Source of the DNA: Seriola aureovittata
Lineage: Eukaryota; Chordata; Actinopteri; Carangiformes; Carangidae
Reading direction: 5' to 3'
DNA length: 64,000 nucleotides
NCBI RefSeq assembly: GCF_021018895.1
Contig: NC_079386.1
Coordinates: 9,529,835 to 9,593,834, forward strand
Positions 1 through 11,892 of the stretch are shown here, in pieces. The notes below the pieces were generated by a model. It made no database searches, was not told the origin of the DNA, and worked only from the letters and a program-made list of their open reading frames with translations. The position numbers and the translations under genes are program-made. Numbering within the stretch: the first letter of the stretch is position 1; every line of letters begins with the position of its first letter.

Positions 1-2889
1 ATGCATATGTTGTGTTCGTCAAAAGCACTACACATGCACCACTTGATTTTTACTAATGGGACAGGCGAAGATCAGTCGGCTGGATCCAAGCCGTGGGAGT
101 GCAGTGTTTTTCATTTTTGATGAACTTGAAGCCAATGCATTTATTCCCCAATTCACAGGAGAGCACAGTAAGGCAAAGTCAGGCAAAGTGAGCTGAAATA
201 ATACTTTCTGTCTGCTGAGCAGCCAACAGAAAAGCAAACATCGGTGAAATTCAAAATGTCAGTCGTTAATTTGCTGGAGCTGCTTCACTTGTAGAACACC
301 TGTTCTCAGATAGCTTTTTCAGGACGGTTTTTATTTCATTGCCGCAACAGACACAGATGTCCCCATTGATATTTTAGTGCCAGTTTTCTCCAATGGAGAG
401 GGGAGGCAGTAATAAAGATGGCCAAAAGGCCTCAGAAGGGAATGTGAAGAGTAAATTCACATTGAGGAGCAACTAGAGTTTATAATACCTCTTGAAAAAA
501 AAAAAAAAAAAGTTTCTCATAAAACACAGCATTCAAGGTAGAGGAACTGCTGTGGTCGAGATTGCTGTTGTAGTCTTAAGGTCCTCTCGTAAAAATCAGG
601 ATGTGGTATGAAGGAAAAAACAGCTGGGCTGAGGGGAGTTAAACAGCCTCCGAAACCAGGATATTTTATTCCATAGGTCGTGAACTTACATTTGATTTAT
701 AATTCTCTGTCCACTGATACACGCTCCATTCTTGCAGTATGGTATGTCTTTTAAAAAAAAAAAAAGTCCCTACAGCTTTCTCTTGCGGTCGACTTCCTTT
801 GCCAGTGAGAGTTCTTCCCAAGGAAGCACCAGAGCCCCCACAAAACTCTTCCTCTCTGCTCTGGCAGTGGCTGATGTTTACCTCCCGAGTTCAATCATTT
901 TGACACAATCTGCATAGAGCTAAGCGAATTAAAGATTTTTTTTTTTTGATAGCGAAGCACAGTGCTCTCTGCCAGCAGACAATGAAAGGATTGAGTTGGC
1001 AAACGGCGAGATCAGTGTCGTTTTCATGATCAAAGGGTAGCTGGCTAACGGCACGGACGGGACCATTTCCAGGAGAGTGGGCTGTGATGTAGAGCAAGAG
1101 GCTCCTTTATGGGGAAATGGTACTCTTTGGAGCTAATCTGCATGGGATTTAGCATGGTACCAGAACCTGGCTGTTAAACCACACACTAGCTCTGTTGGCT
1201 ACACTGTTTGAATCAGAACTCAGTTCAGAACTCAGTTCAGTGCTATCTTTGAGCTTTCTGTCTTTTTTTTTTTTTTTTTTTTTTTCTTTTTAGGCATGCT
1301 AAATTGTTGCTAGCATTATCTCTCCTTCAGTGGTAACAGAGGTTTAAATGATAAATTGCTCTCCAGAGTTCTCACACAAAGTGAAAAGTAAAAATGAAAT
1401 AAAACGATAACATTGAATTGACATTTGAGAGAGTCATAGGCGTATTCCCACTTGTCTTGTATGTCTCATTTTAATTTTAATTAACATGAGCCTCTGCTGT
1501 TTTCCTAATGATTAGTGTATATACTGCTTTTCACACAATTTATTTAAAGTAAGTGCCTAACATTTTTAGAGTCAGATAACTTTTTCTTTTCTCATTATGA
1601 AATCTGTACTTCAACACAAATGTATTTCAAGTGGAACTGTTGTCGAGTTGTTGACCTTTTGCTAACTCTTGCATTTTCTTTGGGTTGCAGCTGCAGAAAA
1701 GAGAGCGCTCTTGCCGGTTTTATGTTCAGGTATTTGGACAAAATTTTCCTCATAACTACCCTCCATTCCCTCATCATGGCAACTTCGGTCTCACTTTCAT
1801 TTTTACCGTACAATGTGAAACTTGACCTTTTGAAGTGAAAATAACCAGCAAAGAATTGAAACACAAACTCACAGTCTCAAAGTCAGTATATGTGTATATC
1901 ATATACTGGATGTCCGGTAATGCAAATGTTAGATCAAAGGGTCAAATTTCATCAGTATCATTGCATCCAAGTAAATAACATCAGACCCACCGGTTTATGA
2001 GTCACATGTCATCATTTCCCGCCTGCATGGATATGTCATGAGATTCTCTTCCCCCTCTAACACGTTTGGCCTGAGCATGAAGCTGAGAATTTTTATGTTT
2101 TCAGATGCCTTGTATCTATTGTGGATTTCTCAAGTGTCTCAATCACTTTAAAAAAAAAAAAAAAAAAAACTCCCCAAAACCATCACATCACCACTGCTGT
2201 TCAGTGAAAGAACCCACATAAGTGGATAGCATCAGTCAAAAATAAAGCTCTCAGCCATGTAACACACTTCTACATTTCTCAGCGACTGCTTAAGAGCCAG
2301 AAGAAGTGACCTCATTATACAAGCAAGTCAACTTCTAACTACTAAGTCAGCCAAAGTCATGGCATGTTATGATTCTCCCTAATGCATAATACATACGTGT
2401 CCCAATTTAGGAAGGTCTCTCGCTTCACTCAGCTGTTTCTCGGGCTACTGAGTGATTTTGTTATCCCCGGGGTGACATTTTAGCTGTCGCTCTAAAATCG
2501 TTTATACCTTGACAAGAGAACTAGGTGAGGAGTTGACATCCCTGTCTTCCATACAGATGGCTCCAATAAAGCTGCGCATTAGGAGCCAGATGTTGTGTTG
2601 TATGTGCATGCTCTGCAGCCACTCAAGTTGAGCAGCATGTGTTTTGCCTGGATTCCTCTGAGGTCGTGTCAGAAGGCACTTAGTTATGTATAGTCATGTG
2701 ATTATGCAGATGACAATCAAGTGGAATGTATGTTGTGGATATGGTTGAGTGTTATCACATGTGCAGATGAGTGGGATTCTATATATATACTGTATATGTG
2801 TTTATTGTTAACAAGTGCAACGCAGGCGAAAGACCAACAATCTGCCACGACTGATTGTCAATTGTCTGTGTAGCCAAAGCCTGATCGGT

Positions 2890-4088
2890 CGGGACATAAT
2901 TTTGCCTCTGTGCACCACCACAATGGATTTGAAACTTAGCCATCGAGATGTGATTGACGTGTACACTTTCAGCTTTAATTCAAGGGATTTTACAAAAATA
3001 TCCTTTTGGGGAATTTCAGCCATTTTTAATAAAGACTCCCTCCATTTTCAGAGGCTTAAAAGTTATTAGACAAAGTAACATAATTATAAATGTAAGGATT
3101 ATTTTTAGTGATTGAATGAAAATCTTTTGCCTGAAGACCGGAGCCCAGTGACATCGCCAGATGCTGGGTTTCCTCCCTTGAGAATGCGTTGCCGGGCCTT
3201 GTTTGTGTGTTGTGTTGTTTGTGGTTCTCTCTGCCCACAGTTTTGCCTGCAGTAAGTGAAAAGCAAGCTCAATTGGGTTGAAGACAGGCAGGTTGATTGA
3301 GGTATATTCCATTTCTTTCCTTTTGAGAAGCCCTTGGGTTGCTTCTGAAGTATGTTTTGAGTCATTATCCATCTGTACGTCCAAGCACCGTGCTATCAGC
3401 TGTGCAGCATTTGGCTCAATCTGAGCAGATAATGTGGCCCTGTACACTTCAGACTTCATCCTTCTATTTCTGTCAGCAGTCACATCATCATTAAGCACTA
3501 GCGACCCAGTTCCATTGGCAGCCATACATGCCCATGCCATAGCACTGCCTCCACTATGTTTGACGGATGATGCGGTGGGCTTTGAATCATGAGCTGTTTC
3601 TTTGATTCTCAATGCTCTTCTCTTTCCAGCATTCAGGTACAAGTTAATCTTGGTTTCATCTGTCCAAAGAATCTTGTTCCAGAACTGTGCAGGGGTTTTT
3701 TTTGTTTTTTTTGTTTGTTTTCTGGCTAAATCTGCTCTGGTCTTTCTGTTCTTGAACTGGTAACACAGTGGTTTGTAGGAAACCCTTTGTATTTAAATTC
3801 ATCAAGGCGTCACTTGATTGCGGACTTGAGAGCATTCTTGACCTGGCTAGCTGTAACTAGGTTTTTTTCTTTTCTTCTTCTTCTCATGACATTTTTTTCT
3901 CATCGTCATTTTTTTGAGCCTTTTAGGCTGGACTTTTAGCTGCAATTCATGAACAGTTAATGCAATGTTCTTGTTAAAACCCATTGAATTAAAGTCCACA
4001 CACAGTCACATCTTCTTCATAGTTTTGTCTCAAATCCATTATGATTGTGAAAAAAGTGTCACTGTCCAAATACTTATGGACATGACTG
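2890..4088 (-). mobile_element. Tc1-like transposon relic
   Basis: A decayed DNA transposon in minus orientation. The right end reads, on the minus strand, CAGTCATGTCCATAAGTATT and is followed on the plus strand by TA at 4089-4090, the TA target site typical of Tc1/mariner. An inverted counterpart of its inner terminal repeat lies at about 2920-3000: AATGGATTTGA, AGATGTGA and CTTTAATTCAA occur in both ends in opposite orientation. The outermost left repeat is not recognisable, so the left border is approximate. The transposase between is a pseudogene. Confidence 0.85.
3016..3930 (-). pseudogene. Tc1-like transposase pseudogene
   Basis: Minus-strand remnant of a Tc1-family transposase. An open stretch at 3016-3642 carries VKHSGGSAMAWACMAANGTG, QMDNDSKHTSEATQGLLKRK and NLPVFNPIELAFHLLQAKLW, which correspond to the catalytic core around the second Asp (DNDSKHTS) and the NPIE motif carrying the third acidic residue. 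Upstream in the gene (about 3643-3800) lie FWNKILWTDETKINLYLNAG with the first catalytic Asp, and an ARKQ-like segment expanded by a T-rich run. The N-terminal DNA-binding region is badly eroded and other frames take over near 3105-3365, so it is not expected to be active. Confidence 0.85.
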
Positions 4089-7000
4089 TAGCTCATTCTT
4101 CACTGTTGATGAAAGACATTCAAAAGATACGGCTGCACTGGCTGTATTATTCCCTCATTACAATGAACATGGGCACTGTAGCTATGAGTCATCTTGATGG
4201 AGCAAATGTTAAAAAGTGTGTTATTCCACGGCTAAAAATAGTCCCAACAAATGCACAATTTATTCCTGTTTGTTTGACTTTTTTCTGAAAACTACAATAC
4301 CCAGTGTGCTTGGGGAATTGTGGTCTTTCCATTGGAATTGTGACAAGAATACAATAACAGACTCAGGCCTTGTCACGTTAACTGCTGACATGGTGAAAGT
4401 CACGACATGTAGTTTTTATGCCTAAAGAATATTGATATTAGCCATTAGCACAGCCTAAAGAAGAGAAATAACAGCTTAGTTTATAGCTGTTTTCTCCATG
4501 CGTCTGGGTTCGTATTGATGTATTGTACACTGCCATACGTGATTGTTGACAACCGCTCAGCTGTGCGCCACCTCCTCTGTTCTGTCCCTTTGCTGGGTTG
4601 ACAAATTCAAACAACAGTGAAGTGCTTTCACTTGATGAACCGGAATAATGGAGGAACATCTGTGGCCTTAGGTAAACACAGGCATTGACTGCACACGTTG
4701 CCAGCCTTTGAGGGACTTTCATTGATTAGGGAAATTGGGCAGTGTTTTCTCCAACGGGGGCCCTGGTGGTTGACGTAAGTGGGATTAGCAGAGGAATACA
4801 AAGCAAATGACTGGCGCACCTGCCGCTGCTGTCCCTCGGCTCGGAGGCCACGCTTACTTGCGGAAAAAACAGACTTCGACGGTACTTGAGGGGGGGGGGC
4901 GGATTGTGTGGGTGCAGGTGCGGCTGTGGTGGGGGAGAGTCCTGGTTCAACATAAAGTAAAGCACAGGGCCTGTGGTTGGGTGTGTGATGTGTCTCCTAA
5001 ATGAGATGCGGAGTGATTCTCATCTTGATTGAGTGGTAAACAAGTAGATGACACTTGAATTCACCTGTTACTGAGGTCTTTATCTCATTAACCTATCAGG
5101 GACTTTCAATATGAAGGGCTTGGTTTTCGCTGTTTGAGTTACACATTCACAAAGCTGTAACGATCGCCCTGCCGCAGTTCATCCTTTGCAGATGAAACAA
5201 TGATTTATTGCGACTACTTTTGAATCTCTCAGTTGTTCATAAACAGTGATATCTGCTACATGCCATAGCCGGTTTAATCCCACTGAACAGAATTTGGCCT
5301 TGATAAAACTACAAAGCGTATAATGATCAACTCCCTGTGTTCTGCGTTTCCCCCGCAGGAATGTATCTCTGTTGTGCCCTTTGATTTTGAACAAACATGA
5401 TAAAAAATGGCGGCCTTGCTCCCATGCCTTTTGGTCATATTAATGGCAGCTTGTTTATAGGTAGTGACATTATGGTCGTCCAATTACTCCGATTATTTCC
5501 ATACATGCTGTACCAAGCTAAAGTCAAACACGCTAGCTCTGAAATAGCTTCTTCCTACGGCATTTATTTTGTTTTAAGTTGCAGATGTGGCAGATTTTGC
5601 AGTAAAGTGTACAGCCATGCACACACCCCCTGGATGAAAATAATATCTGGTGCCTTAGCAGAAGCCAAGTGAGTGTGAATTTGCCGGGATACAGGGAGGA
5701 TACTGAGCTCCGACCCCTCATTAAATTGACACCTTTGCATGCAAAGATGAGCAGTGGGAGTGTCACGGCGCAGGATGACCTTAGAGCAGGCGAAACGGAG
5801 GGAGGCTCCTCGTTCGGGAATGTAACGAGATGATAAAATTTCCCTGGTAGTCAATTTGTTGAAAGATGAAGATAACCACATCCTCATAAACAGAGACCTC
5901 CTCATCCGGCAGCACTGCAGAGTTCTGCTTGAATAATCTGTGTGAGCTGTTTCTGCTCACAGTGGGGAGAGTGGAAGGATCTCTTCTTTTTGCCACCAAG
6001 AATAGGTTTTTTTTTTTATTTTTTGGAAATTTAGATCTATGTACAGTGCATACAAAAAAAATACAAGTTCTTAAATAAAAGCCACTGTTTAAATAATCTT
6101 TTGCCAGCACAAACAGATAATGGTGGTCATTAAAGGCTGGGTGAAAAACACAGATTAAGACTATGTGTTAAAGAAAACTACAAGCTTGCAAACATCGATA
6201 TAGATAACAAACCTGCACTGCTTATATTTATTTCCACTACACTAAATCCTATAAAGATTCCCTTTTGATTTAGCATTATTGAATCTCAACACTTCTTGTC
6301 CTGCCTACATCATGTTTCAGATTATAAGCCTGGCATATATCAGAGGAATTATGCCTTTTGAGGAGCCGGGAGGCTTTTAATGTGAAAGACGTGTGGAGGT
6401 AATTCATTAACAGTAGCTTCCCATTTACAGTGATTGACAGAATAGGTAAATGGAAACAACTGGCAATAATTATAAAAAAAAAATTGCAGTGTTGTGGGAA
6501 ATAAATGTGACAGCATGACAGTCAATAGGTAAACACGGATGAAGTTTTGAGTTTGCTTTTTACAGCACTGGCAGCAAATTACAACAGCGGGAGATCAGAA
6601 AACAAGAAGGCTTCTCGCTCAAATACGATAAAACATACTTTTGAAAGTTAGAAATCAAGGTATTTCTCTAATATTAGTGTGTTTCAGATGACGGCCTGCG
6701 TGTCTCTCCAGCTGAGGCAGGCTGCTGCTGGGGAATTGTTCAGTAATAAGATGAAACCTAAGACATAAGACAAGAAGCACAAAGGTAATCCCTGAGTAAC
6801 TCGCGTATCGTACACAGACACAACCACCTGCTTACTAGAGAGAGACGGTTTCATGAAATTTTAAAGAAGGAGGTTGCAGAGATTCTGAAAGAAGACATGA
6901 TTTGGCTCGGAGGTTAAATGAAACAGACAAAAGAAAGGGAGAAATGATGCAACATCTTCACCTGTACCAAGAGACATCCGACCAAATAGAGGAGGACGGC

Positions 7001-7133
7001 CAGAACAAGATATCCCACCTTGTTTGTGTTGTCCCCCCCCTATTTTGAGATCAGCTTTCAACGTCAGTGAGAGAAAACAAGTGAGAGGAACCAACTAGTG
7101 AGCAAGAAGGGAGGGGGTGAGGAGGGGCATTGC

Positions 7134-7155
7134 GGGGGGGGGGGGGGGGGGGGGG
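7134..7155. repeat. Poly-G run, 22 bases
   Basis: Uninterrupted G run on the plus strand in the upstream intron; it can form quadruplex structures and is prone to assembly error. Confidence 0.9.
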
Positions 7156-8045
7156 TGAGAGCTGAGTGCACATGAGCCAGAAGGGGAAGAGAGGGAGATC
7201 AGCCTCAGCCAGAATCAATTTCCCAGACCCAGAGTTCATTTCATCAATCAGCAAACAGATAGAAGCACACACACACCACGGGGTTGGCTTGGACCCGTGC
7301 CAAGCCAACACTAATGTCCACCTCTCCCTTCCTTCCTTCTGCATCGGTACAAATGGCCCCCGCGCACTGCAGCTTTTCACGCCCAGCCATCATCCTCGTT
7401 CCAAATGGAACATTCCAGCAGTGAGTCCAGTTGACGATTAGCATTTCCTCATGTACCAGAACCTAGAATACAGCTTTTTTTTTTTTTTTTTTAACATTCT
7501 TTCAGCACAGGAAAATAAAGTAAGAGTGTGCAGCAGCAGCAGATTGACAGATGGAGTGGCAGTGTGCTAATAGGAGTAAAATAGCAGCAAAACACCATCA
7601 CATCTCTATGCAAGTCAACTGCACAGAGTATGATGATGATGGTAGTGGTGTGCCACTTGGGTGCACCCCCCCACCCCCAGGCACCCCCCCCCGCACCCCC
7701 CCGCCCCCACCCTAACTTCACTCCACTTTCCCACTGAGGCTGGGGAAAGATGCTGTTCTCACACTAATCTCGTGAAATTTCGCCAAATGAGGCCAACATT
7801 TTCAAACTGTAATTAGCCTGCTCCGAGAGAAACAAGGTTCCCCCGTATGGGAACAGATCACATAGAGGAAGCGCAAACACATACAGGCATTGAAATAGCA
7901 TCTTGGCAAGAGAAAGCATGGAGGTCGGTAGGTGTATGAATACATGATAAACTTTAAAAAAGTCCTTTTTCAGCTTTTTGTTATTATTTAACCAACCAAC
8001 CCGCCATGACCTTAAACTTCTTACCTATTATCATTACAATCTGAG

Positions 8046-8276
8046 CTTTAAGGAATAATTTGACATTTTTGGTTGCCTCCACGAAGTCATTGCGCCAACT
8101 TTTTTGTATGAGTTAAACAAACAAGATATAATGAATGAGATCTAAAGCTGCTTCCAAATAAATCCAAGCAAACCGTCCGCTGGCGGCAGCTTCCTTTACC
8201 ATATGGACATGGGAGTGGTATCAGTCATCTCCTATAACTCTCAGCAAGAAAGTGAACAAGCATATTTTCTTAAACG
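8046..8276. repeat. Interspersed repeat, GGAATAGTT family copy 1
   Basis: Left end TTTAAGGAATAATTTGACAT; right end carries, on the minus strand, GTTCACTTTCTTGCTGAGAG and ATACCACTCCCATGTC, matching in opposite orientation the internal part of the copies at 22338 and 32092. This suggests a palindromic, non-coding miniature element. Confidence 0.5.
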
Positions 8277-9405
8277 GTGATTCATTGAACCTCAGATGAG
8301 GCTTTAGTTGTTCTGGGGCCAGTTGAAAAGTACAGGAACAATTGTTTGAACTCCAGTCTGGAGCTAAACTAAAACACTGTCAACACGAGCAGTCATGAGT
8401 GTTTTTGGCTTTTTGGGCGTGTAGGTCGCCATTTGGATCAAACTGAACCCATCCATTAACCTTCAGGGCCCCATAAAAATCCCTCTGAGATGTTTTCTTT
8501 CTATGCCGTGATGTCTTTCTTTTCCATGAAATGGAAGTTTGGGATTGTTGTCACGTTCTACACGGACAAAGAGGAAGAAGAGGGTGCGTTTTATCGTGAA
8601 TGACAGCCAGTGCTTCCTTTGGGTGATTTTGAGTATGCTGTTGCCCAAATACTCAGCTTCTAAGTTACAGGTTGTTTTTGGTGGAAGCAGTTGGCCGGAC
8701 CAATTGGAAATCCACAATGACATTTTATTGGATAAAACTTTTTAGATTTTCCCCTGGGTGCAAAATCTGTCAGAAAAAAATATTCTGATACTTAATAGAA
8801 AAAAAGAAGTGAAGGATTTGATATAAAAACACGCCAATATGTATTTTATGACATGTATTTGGCATCAGAGCCAAAAAAAAAAAAAATACATAAAACACAT
8901 TTAAAAATATTCAAAACCCACCACAAAATCCCACAGGGGAAAAAAATATGAAGGACATGACATCCTTTTCCTCAATGATAGCTTCAGTGCTGTTTGCCAC
9001 ATACAGATAGCTGAACAAAACACTCAGGGACAGGAGGTAATAACACAGAAAATACATTTTTCATTCGATATGACCTTTAACTGAAGATATTTTACTTGTC
9101 TAAATTGTTGATAACAGGCACTGAACTATTTTGCAGAGCAAAGACAAAAAAAAAAAAAGGTTCAGTTCCATGTACAGTGTCGTGATGGAGGACAGTAATC
9201 GTCCCTGCACCAGGATCAGGTTTTGCTTCAGGATTTCCTTTCATACAATTTGACCGTTTCTTATTCAGCCTTCAGAAACATATTGGGCTACATGTCCTTC
9301 CTTTTAGGTGATTATACTTGAAAGACATTACATTGTATTTGTGCTGCTTGTTATATACTCAAGTTGGGGTAATTGTCTCATCAGTAAAGCACAGTGTGAG
9401 TCACA

Positions 9406-9423
9406 CCCCCCCCCCCCCCCCCC
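9406..9423. repeat. Poly-C run, 18 bases
   Basis: Uninterrupted C run in the upstream intron. Other C runs in the window are at 40867-40884 and 46055-46066. Confidence 0.9.
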
Positions 9424-11708
9424 AACATGGAGACGGTACTCCACAGTCATAATTTCATTCTCTGGTTTGAATGAGGCAATGTTATACGCATAATAATAAC
9501 AGTGATGAGTAATTAGCATTTGGTAAGCTATTGCATGTTCAGATGATGCACCATGAGCAAATGTCGGCGTGATTGCTCTTCGTAGGTCGATTTTAAAAAA
9601 TGCCTGAAGGGGGCCCGTAAGAAAGCAGATCTTCATCTTAATATTCATTTTTGATACAGCCAACCTCACGGACCTGGCCTTTCTGTGCATCTCCTCTGCA
9701 TGTGAAAAAGCGAGACAGCCTCCTCCCTGCAAGTCCATCAATCCTTTCCCCAAAGAACCATTATTTCAGGTTTTTTTTTTTTTTTTTAGAAGTGCTGGGG
9801 AGAGAAGAAGAAGAAGAAGAAGAAAAAAAAAAGAAATCTTGCAGTTGTGAACAAAGAGAAAAAAAAATGTCAGTGCCTGAAGAAAAAGAGCTCCTTAATT
9901 GAGAGTGAATCAACCTCTGCCTCTAGCTGAATGTCAAAAGGTGTGAATGGAGATTGGCTGCAGATAATGAATAATTACATCAAAGTTGGTAGATTGCCCG
10001 TGCGTGTGTGTGTGTGTGTGCGCGTGCACGTGCAATGTGTAGCTGTTATTGCTGTGCGGTTTGTGTATGTGTCTGCAAGTTTGTATAGGTTTCTGTGTAC
10101 AAGCAGGTGCCGAGGTGTGTTTTGACTCTTGCGTCAGTCTCCCAGTGTGTGTGTGTGTGCGTGTCTGCATGTGTGTGGTTGCGTCTGGGTGTGGGTGGCT
10201 TAATGTGTGCAGGGTATGTTGTGAATTAGGAAAAGCCAGCTGGTGCTATTTGAAATTCTCAGCCAGCGCCAGTGAATTGAATACAATCACTCGCCCCTCT
10301 CCTCTTGCTATCACAGTGATTCGAAACAAACATACAACTTAATGTTATAATTGTGGGGGTCCATTACACTTATTCTCTGTGACTGTAAAGCTACTTTTTT
10401 CCCCCCTTCTCTCTCTCTCTCTCTCTTTTACTCTTTTTTTTGATCAGGAATTCATTTGATACACTGGAGCACAAGATTTCTCTTGTTGCCTTTGGCTTTA
10501 TCCTCATGCTGTTTTGGAGTCACACTAAAACTCTTACTCCCTTTCATAATCCCTTGATCAAAAGGGGGATCTAAGCGAAGTTCAGAGAGAAGTTCTGTGG
10601 CACGACACCCCCCTGTTTTTACATACATCATAGCCTCCATCTTTCGGGTGTCACGAGTGTGTAAAGTGGCTTTTGAAGAAGTGCAAAGGGAGTATTAAAA
10701 TTTGAATTTTTTTTTACATTTATCAGATGTGTGTTTTTCTCCGCAGAGCGTTACTATTATTAGCAGTGCAGGAAATGTCTTGTAATTATGCGTTTGACCA
10801 CCTACTGTACTGTAATGGCTTAGAAATAGCTTCTTTTTTTTTTCCAAGGGTAGTCAGGCTCCTTTTGCTCCTACGAGCAGTGGTACTGGGAATGAATCGC
10901 TTTGCTTGACCAATTAGTATTCCATTCATAAATCTTGCCATTGGCATTTTTAAATCTTTAATGGCTCTTAATTTTTCATCTTGTCTTGAGAATGTTCTTG
11001 TTTCTTCCTTGCTTACTAGCTTTAGCATTGTTGCGGGGAGATTAAAGACGGCATAATAGTTGTTCAGTGCCATTAATATGCAGAAAAGATTTCGGCTGAC
11101 TGACTTGCAGATAGCTACTACCAGCAAATACTTTGCAAATCCTTTAGTATGTCTAAGTGTTGTGGTATTTTTTTTTTTTTTTTTTTTTTGTAGTGCCTTT
11201 GTGTATTGGGATTGTCTGCATGGAAGAACATTTATCACTGCAATTAAAGACTCCAGCCTCAGGTCATGTAAGAAGTGGCCTCTAGTCTTGTAAGCATTGG
11301 CTCTGATTCATTTACATGATTAATTCTTCCTGTAGATAAAAAGAAACAGCAGCAAAATCAAGCTAACAACATATCCAGTGTCATTACTGATTCAGGTGTT
11401 GCTGCTACTAGTTGATGATCCATGTCGAAAAGCATAACTTGGAAATGAATTGGAAAAAGGGTCATGAAATTGCTCAATAGAAAGCAGATTATAGAATTTT
11501 CTCTTCAAATAAAAGAGAGAGGAAAAAATGCTTCTTCCTTGCACAATCCCACATGATTGCGTTTTTTTTTCTTTTTTCCCCCCTAGTCCTGAACTCTCTT
11601 TGATCCTCCTTCACTCAAAACCATTTACCAAATCACCATGCAAACAAGAAGCAGTCCCAGGCCAGCTTAGCTTCTTTTCACTAAATCAATGATTTGGACT
11701 CCCCACAG

Positions 11709-11892
11709 GCCATGGTGGAGACGGTCAACAATTTGCTGCAACCGCAGGCCCAGGCGGCGTGGAGGGAGCTGAGCACGGGCGAGCAGCTGAGGGCCGCCAC
11801 CATGCTGCTGGACACGGTGGAGCAAGGGGCCTTCGTCCTCGCCGACAACCTGCTGAAGACCGACATAGTGCAAGAGAACACCGACAACATCC
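11709..11892 (+). CDS. adgrl3: adgrl3 exon: GAIN domain helical part
   Basis: First exon of the gene visible in the window, 184 nt, window residues 1-61. It starts in phase 0 after the acceptor CTCCCCACAG and reads [13 protein letters not shown], then motifs [23 protein letters not shown] and [10 protein letters not shown], which belong to the conserved alpha-helical part of the latrophilin GAIN domain, extracellular and N-terminal to the GPS. The last base (C, 11892) precedes the donor GTGAGC and combines with AG of the next exon to give CAG (Gln). Its GC-rich, bias-rich codons stand out sharply from the surrounding AT-rich intron. The preceding exon, expected to end in the hormone-receptor/GAIN linker, is not in the window. 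Confidence 0.95.

Larger units (their letters stand above)
1..11708. other. Intronic sequence upstream of first visible adgrl3 exon
   Basis: No latrophilin exon was found here; the one expected before 11709 should encode the hormone-receptor/GAIN linker. The stretch is AT-rich with homopolymers (T run 1263-1285, G run 7134-7155, C run 9406-9423), a C-rich block (7665-7711), GT-rich sequence (10001-10170) and a Tc1-like relic (listed separately). It is read as an adgrl3 intron that continues beyond the window. Confidence 0.65.

Noticed and set aside
5564..6110. Minus-strand open frames of about 110 codons
   Set aside because: No recognisable domain, splice context or compositional shift; size is within chance for this length of AT-rich DNA.
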